Below, piece after piece: positions 5,926-9,418 of a stretch of 9,418 bases of DNA; positions within the stretch are counted from its first letter, which is position 1; every line of letters starts with the position of its first letter. Under the pieces are notes generated by a model that ran no database searches, was not told the origin of the DNA, and saw only the letters and a list, made by a program, of their open reading frames with translations. The position numbers and the translations under genes were made by a program. Source of the stretch: Acidobacteriaceae bacterium (GTDB taxonomy: Bacteria; Acidobacteriota; Terriglobia; Terriglobales; Acidobacteriaceae); contig PMSZ01000447.1 of the NCBI GenBank assembly GCA_003168235.1, positions 1 through 9,418 on the forward strand, given 5' to 3'.

Positions 5926-5973
5926 CATTACGGATTCCAAGAGCCACTGAAACGAGCAGACGGGTAACGACGC

Positions 5974-7179
5974 ATGAACAGTTCTTCGGCAACCGCCGAA
6001 TCTGCAATCGCTGCATTGGAAAACGCCGCCGCGGAGCCGATTTCCCGCGAAGCCGCTTGCCTTTTGCTGCGCGCGGACAACGCAGATCTGCCAGCGCTTC
6101 TTTCCGCTGCGCAGGCCGTTCGGGCGAAATTTAAAGCGCCTGTCATTACATATTCCCGCAAAGTATTTCTGCCGCTTACGAATCTTTGCCGCGACTATTG
6201 CGGCTACTGTACCTTCCGTCGCGATCCGGGCGAAGCCGGCGCACATACGATGACGCCCGATGAGGTCATGGAAGTAGTGCGTGCGGGAGAACGCATGGGA
6301 TGCACCGAAGCGCTGTTCAGTCTCGGCGACAAACCCGAGCTGCTTTTCCCTGAGATGCGTGAGACGCTACGGCGGTTCGGGTACAAGTCCACGCTGCATT
6401 ATCTGGAAGCGATGTGCGAGATGGTGCTTCGCGAATCGAGCTTGCTGCCGCATCCCAATCCCGGACTAATGAGCGCGGAGTGGCTGGAACGCTTGTCGCG
6501 CGTGTCTCCGAGTATGGGGCTGATGCTCGAAACGACCAGCGCTCGTTTGCTCGCGAAAGGCGCGGCGCATGACAATGCTCCGGACAAAGACCCGGCGAAA
6601 CGCCTGCGCGTGATCGAGGACGCAGGCCGCCAGAAAATTCCTTTTACTACCGGAATTCTGATTGGAATTGGCGAGACGCTGGAAGAACGTGTGGATGCGC
6701 TGATCGCGATCCGCGACTTGCACGAGAAGTATGGTCACATTCAGGAGGTGATCGTGCAAAACTTCCGCGCGAAGAGTGGAACGCCGATGGCGCACTGGCC
6801 CGAACCGGATTGCGAAGACATGCTGCGCACCCTGTCCGTGGCGCGACTGATGATGCCGGCGATGAACATTCAAGCGCCGCCAAATCTTTCCGACCCGCAC
6901 TATGCCGATCTGCTCGATGGCGGAATCAATGACTGGGGCGGAGTTTCGCCGCTGACGCCAGATTTCATCAATCCCGAGAAGCCGTGGCCGCATCTGAACG
7001 ACTTGCGACAGCGGACCGAGGCAAAAGGATTTGAGATGCGGCAGCGGTTACCGGTTTATCCCGAATTCACAGGACAATTCTCGACGCACTTTTCGGAATC
7101 GTACGAGAGTTTGCTGCAACAAAGCGTTCGTTCCGCCGCTGATGCTGAGGGCTACGCGCGAAAGACGAGGGCTGCATGA
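5974..7179 (+). CDS. cofG: CofG, radical SAM 7,8-didemethyl-8-hydroxy-5-deazariboflavin (Fo) synthase subunit 1
   Basis: CofG acts with CofH to make Fo, the chromophore of coenzyme F420: CofH joins tyrosine to 5-amino-6-ribitylamino-uracil and CofG closes the deazaflavin ring, both by radical SAM chemistry. The 4Fe-4S/SAM motif is Cys72-x3-Cys76-x2-Cys79 (LCRDYCGYCTF). It is preceded by ITYSRKVFLPLTN (58-70) and followed by the CofG signature EALFSLGDKPELLFPE (112-127); GILIGIGET and VIVQNFRAKSGTPM come later. At 401 residues it is longer than archaeal CofG. Residues 22-55 (ISREAACLLLRADNADLPAL and on) and the tail (LPVYPEF, then ADAEGYAR) resemble the N-terminal extension and linker of actinobacterial FbiC, in which CofG and CofH are fused. 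A stop codon then follows and cofD begins, so the CofH half is missing. The start is fixed by an in-frame TAA at 5965; the ribosome binding site is weak. It overlaps cofD by 4 nt. Confidence 0.93.
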   Translation: MNSSSATAESAIAALENAAAEPISREAACLLLRADNADLPALLSAAQAVRAKFKAPVITYSRKVFLPLTNLCRDYCGYCTFRRDPGEAGAHTMTPDEVMEVVRAGERMGCTEALFSLGDKPELLFPEMRETLRRFGYKSTLHYLEAMCEMVLRESSLLPHPNPGLMSAEWLERLSRVSPSMGLMLETTSARLLAKGAAHDNAPDKDPAKRLRVIEDAGRQKIPFTTGILIGIGETLEERVDALIAIRDLHEKYGHIQEVIVQNFRAKSGTPMAHWPEPDCEDMLRTLSVARLMMPAMNIQAPPNLSDPHYADLLDGGINDWGGVSPLTPDFINPEKPWPHLNDLRQRTEAKGFEMRQRLPVYPEFTGQFSTHFSESYESLLQQSVRSAADAEGYARKTRAA

Positions 7180-8132
7180 TCACGGTTCTGACGGGTGGCA
7201 CGGGTGGCGCGAAGTTCGTCGATGGATTGCGGCAGGTTGCTCCGCAGGAAGAATTGACGATCATCGTCAATACTGGCGACGACCTGGTGTGGTGGGGCCT
7301 GTACACGGCGCCCGATCTCGACTCCATTATCTACATGCTGGCTGGGAAACTCAGCCAGGAGCGCGGTTGGGGCGTAAAGGGCGACACATTTTTTTGCCAG
7401 AACGCGATGGGGCAACTGGGACAACCGATCTGGTTTAACGTTGGCGATCGCGATCTGGCCACGCACATTTTTCGATCCAAGCTGCTCGCCGAGGGCAAAA
7501 CCCTCAGTGAAGCCACGTCCGAAATCGCAACCAGGCTTGGCGTCAAGGCGTGCATTCTGCCGATGAGCGATTCGCGCGTGGAGACGCGGGTCCTGACTCC
7601 GGTGGGCGATTTGAGTTTTGAAGAATATTTCGTCCAGCGCTGGTATCAGGACCCGGTCGAATCGGTCCGATTCGCCGGGGCGGCCGAGGCAAAACCGGCG
7701 CCGGGGGTGATCGAAGCCATTCGTTCGGCCGATCTCGTATTGCTTGCGCCGAGCAATCCGATTACCAGCATTGGACCGATTCTCGCCCTACCGGGAATTC
7801 GCGAAGCGCTGCGCGAAAACCGTTCTCGCATTGCGGCCGTGAGCCCTATCGTCGGCGCGAACGCAGTCACCGGACCTGCGGGAATTCTGATGGCGGCGCA
7901 GGGCTTCGCAGTTTCGATTGCCGGCGTTGGCGATTGCTATCGCGACTTTCTCGGTCTTCTGGTGGTCGATTCTTCCGACGCGGCGGCCGCCGAATCCTTG
8001 CGAAAGACAGGCCTGCGTGTTCACTGCACTCCGACCATTATGCAGAAGCCGGGAGACAGGGTCGCATTGGCAAAGAGCGTATTAGGCGCGGCTAAGCAGC
8101 CTCCGCCACGCGCGGAATCGGAGCGCGCATGA
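7176..8132 (+). CDS. cofD: CofD / FbiA, phospholactate (or phosphoenolpyruvate) transferase to Fo
   Basis: A 318-residue cytosolic enzyme that transfers the phospho-acid part of a guanosine-diphosphate intermediate to Fo, giving F420-0 or its dehydro form. Family motifs are clear: GGTGGAKFVDGL (7-18), VNTGDD (31-36), PDLDSIIYMLAG (46-57), GWGVKGDTFF (64-73), WFNVGDRDLATH (86-97), PMSDSRVETRV in the middle, and PSNPITSIGPILALPGIREAL in the second half. The length is normal. The start ATG shares its bases with the cofG stop (ATGA at 7176-7179), so translation is probably coupled. Archaeal CofD uses lactyl-2-diphospho-guanosine and mycobacterial FbiA the phosphoenolpyruvate analogue; the sequence alone does not tell which applies here, though bacteria characterised so far mostly use phosphoenolpyruvate or 3-phosphoglycerate. 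The second overlap with cofC supports a single operon. Confidence 0.95.
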   Translation: MITVLTGGTGGAKFVDGLRQVAPQEELTIIVNTGDDLVWWGLYTAPDLDSIIYMLAGKLSQERGWGVKGDTFFCQNAMGQLGQPIWFNVGDRDLATHIFRSKLLAEGKTLSEATSEIATRLGVKACILPMSDSRVETRVLTPVGDLSFEEYFVQRWYQDPVESVRFAGAAEAKPAPGVIEAIRSADLVLLAPSNPITSIGPILALPGIREALRENRSRIAAVSPIVGANAVTGPAGILMAAQGFAVSIAGVGDCYRDFLGLLVVDSSDAAAAESLRKTGLRVHCTPTIMQKPGDRVALAKSVLGAAKQPPPRAESERA

Positions 8133-8788
8133 TTCTGGTTCCGGTCAAGATTCTCGCCAACGCTAAACAGCGACTGTCGGCCGTTCTCGCTCCGGAAGAA
8201 CGCTTCGCGCTGGCGCAGGCCATGTGTGAAGACGTGCTTGAAACCCTGGCGAGTTGGCCAGGCCGGTCGCCGGTGGCCGTGGTGACGAGCGATTCGTTTG
8301 GACGAGGTCTCGCGGCGCGTTTCAATTTCGACGTCATCGCTGATGACAACTCCGGAGAAACCGGCGCCATCGCGATGGCAACCGAAACGTGCACGTCAGG
8401 TGGAGCGGAAAACACGTTGGTGATTCCGGCCGATATTCCGTTGATCGACAGGGCGGAATTGGAGCAGATCGTCGCCCGCGCTCCGGCGGCGGGGAGTGTG
8501 CTCGTTCCGGATGCGGCGGGACGAGGGACCAACGCAGCATGGCGATCGCCGGGCGATTTGTTTCCGCTGCGCTTCGGCAATGACAGCTTCTTGCCGCACC
8601 TCGCCGCGGCGAAAGCGACTGGCCTGGCCTGCGTTGTACTCGAACTGCCGGGAATTGCGCGGGATGTCGATCGCCCTGAAGATCTCGACGAATTGGCGAA
8701 CGCCAGTGGTAATCGACGGTCGCAGAAGCTGGTGCGAAGCTGGAACCTTGCCGGACGGGGACGGGTGTATGGGCTCGCGGAGCGGTGA
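8129..8788 (+). CDS. cofC: CofC / FbiD, 2-phospho-L-lactate (or phosphoenolpyruvate) guanylyltransferase
   Basis: A 219-residue nucleotidyltransferase with a glycosyltransferase-A-like fold. It uses GTP to activate 2-phospholactate, phosphoenolpyruvate or 3-phosphoglycerate, making the unstable donor that CofD consumes; the genes for the two steps lie side by side. Features in order: MILVPVKILANAKQRLS (1-17), the nucleotide-binding start; AMCEDVLETL (31-40); VIPADIPLI (98-106), with the metal-binding Asp102; GRGTNAAW (131-138); LRFGNDSFLPHLAAA (147-161); and DVDRPEDLDEL (179-189). These match the family well and in the right spacing. The last 25 residues are basic and not conserved in my memory of the family. 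It starts in an ATGA overlap with cofD and overlaps cofE by 20 nt, which again indicates translational coupling. Confidence 0.94.
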   Translation: MILVPVKILANAKQRLSAVLAPEERFALAQAMCEDVLETLASWPGRSPVAVVTSDSFGRGLAARFNFDVIADDNSGETGAIAMATETCTSGGAENTLVIPADIPLIDRAELEQIVARAPAAGSVLVPDAAGRGTNAAWRSPGDLFPLRFGNDSFLPHLAAAKATGLACVVLELPGIARDVDRPEDLDELANASGNRRSQKLVRSWNLAGRGRVYGLAER

Positions 8789-9418
8789 GCGCGCGGCGGG
8801 CGAAGTTCGAGTTCTTCCGCTGCCGGTCATAGGGGAGGTTCGCGCGGGAGATTCGCTGACCGAGATGCTGTTGGTCTCGGCGCAAAGCTCGGGGCTCCGC
8901 TTCCAGGATGGAGACATCCTCGTCGTGAAGCACAAAATCGTCTCCAAGGCGGAAGGCGCAATCGTCGCTCTGGATCAGGTCCGGCCATCGGTGGCTTCGA
9001 AGAGGTGGGCCACGCGCTACGGCCTTGACGCGCGTGTCACTGAGTTGGCGGTGCGCGAAAGTCGTCGGATCGTGCGGCGAAAGCGGGGAGTGCTGATTAC
9101 TGAAACCAAGCACGGTTTGATCTGCGCTAACAGCGGTGTCGATATTTCGAACGTGGATGGCGGGCAGTGCGCTGTATTGCTGCCGGCGAATCCGGACGGT
9201 TCCGCGGCAAAGTTGAGGCGGGAGATAAGAAAGAAAGCTGGGATCGATCTTGCCGTCATCGTCAGCGACAGTTTCGGACGTCCGTGGCGTGAGGGTCTGA
9301 CCGAAGTGGCAATCGGGGTTGCTGGGATGCGTCCGCTGGTCGACTATCGTGGACGCCGCGATGCGCACGGTTATCCGCTGCATGCGACGATAGAGGCGGT
9401 GGCCGACGAATTGGCGTG
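8769..9418 (+). CDS. cofE: CofE, F420-0:gamma-glutamyl ligase (3' end cut by window)
   Basis: The frame from the ATG at 8769 is open to the right edge, giving 216 residues. CofE adds L-glutamates to F420-0 through gamma linkages, using GTP, to make the polyglutamyl tail. Visible motifs: LPLPVIGEVRAGDSL (16-30), GDILVVKHKIVSKAEG (48-63), VLITETKHGLICANSGVD (108-125), LLPANPDGSA (137-146), VIVSDSFGRPWREG (163-176), AIGVAGMRPLVDYRG (181-195) and the final ADELA. All are core positions of the family, and the GTP/metal-binding elements are present. Free-standing CofE is about 250 residues, so roughly 30-40 would be missing; if it is an FbiB-type fusion, a further flavin-binding reductase domain of about 200 residues would follow. 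The start lies 20 nt inside cofC and has a GGGGACGGG stretch just before it. Its place completes the Fo-to-F420 steps in one operon. Confidence 0.94.
   Translation, partial: MGSRSGERAAGEVRVLPLPVIGEVRAGDSLTEMLLVSAQSSGLRFQDGDILVVKHKIVSKAEGAIVALDQVRPSVASKRWATRYGLDARVTELAVRESRRIVRRKRGVLITETKHGLICANSGVDISNVDGGQCAVLLPANPDGSAAKLRREIRKKAGIDLAVIVSDSFGRPWREGLTEVAIGVAGMRPLVDYRGRRDAHGYPLHATIEAVADELA

Noticed and set aside
5903..5950. A 15-codon upstream open frame (ATGATGAGTGCC start) before cofG
   Set aside because: There is no ribosome binding site, and its first codons coincide with the dyad at 5899-5925; a short frame like this is likely by chance.
8334..9383. A 349-codon open frame on the minus strand across cofC and cofE
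   Set aside because: It is antisense to two strongly recognised genes, its product is rich in Arg, Ser and Pro with no recognisable domain, and long antisense frames are expected in GC-rich coding DNA.
1..9418. CRISPR array, tRNA, rRNA, insertion sequence or prophage
   Set aside because: No regularly spaced repeats, cloverleaf, rRNA signature, transposase or phage protein was seen on either strand.

Overview
The window looks like chromosomal DNA from a GC-rich soil-type bacterium, most likely an acidobacterium. This assignment is inference. It rests on the secreted protein cut by the left edge, which resembles the start of acidobacterial N-acetylmuramoyl-L-alanine amidases, and on several intergenic motifs (around 259-294, 2371-2515 and 5217-5318) that look like the dispersed intergenic repeats of such genomes. 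No rRNA, tRNA, transposase, phage gene or CRISPR array was seen.

Left part (1-1315, minus strand): the 5' end of a secreted protein, probably a cell-wall amidase, lies downstream of a secreted GH23 lytic transglycosylase. The transglycosylase has a convincing sigma-70 promoter at 1287-1315. Both genes point to peptidoglycan remodelling.

Middle (1316-5317): larB, for the first step of nickel-pincer cofactor synthesis, stands alone on the plus strand with a hairpin-rich leader. A 386-bp gap follows, holding a strong 15-bp RNA stem-loop and an 8-bp inverted repeat that look like one compact intergenic element. Next come an MFS exporter of the EntS/MFS_3 type and a short/branched-chain acyl-CoA dehydrogenase with its own likely promoter. 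The dehydrogenase converges on a flavin-reductase-like gene across a 100-bp inverted and tandem repeat.

Right part (5792-9418): a tightly packed plus-strand operon for the deazaflavin cofactor F420, in the order cofG-cofD-cofC-cofE, with overlaps of 4, 4 and 20 nt. CofG makes the Fo chromophore together with CofH. CofC activates a phospho-acid with GTP, CofD transfers it to Fo to give an F420-0 form, and CofE adds glutamates. cofH is not in the window. CofG looks like the N-terminal half of the actinobacterial fusion FbiC, including its N-terminal extension and C-terminal linker, so this may be a split fbiC. cofE runs off the right edge, so it cannot be said whether it carries the FbiB-type C-terminal reductase domain. 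The flavin reductase gene is divergent from cofG and shares its upstream region, which makes it a candidate partner; that link is inference.
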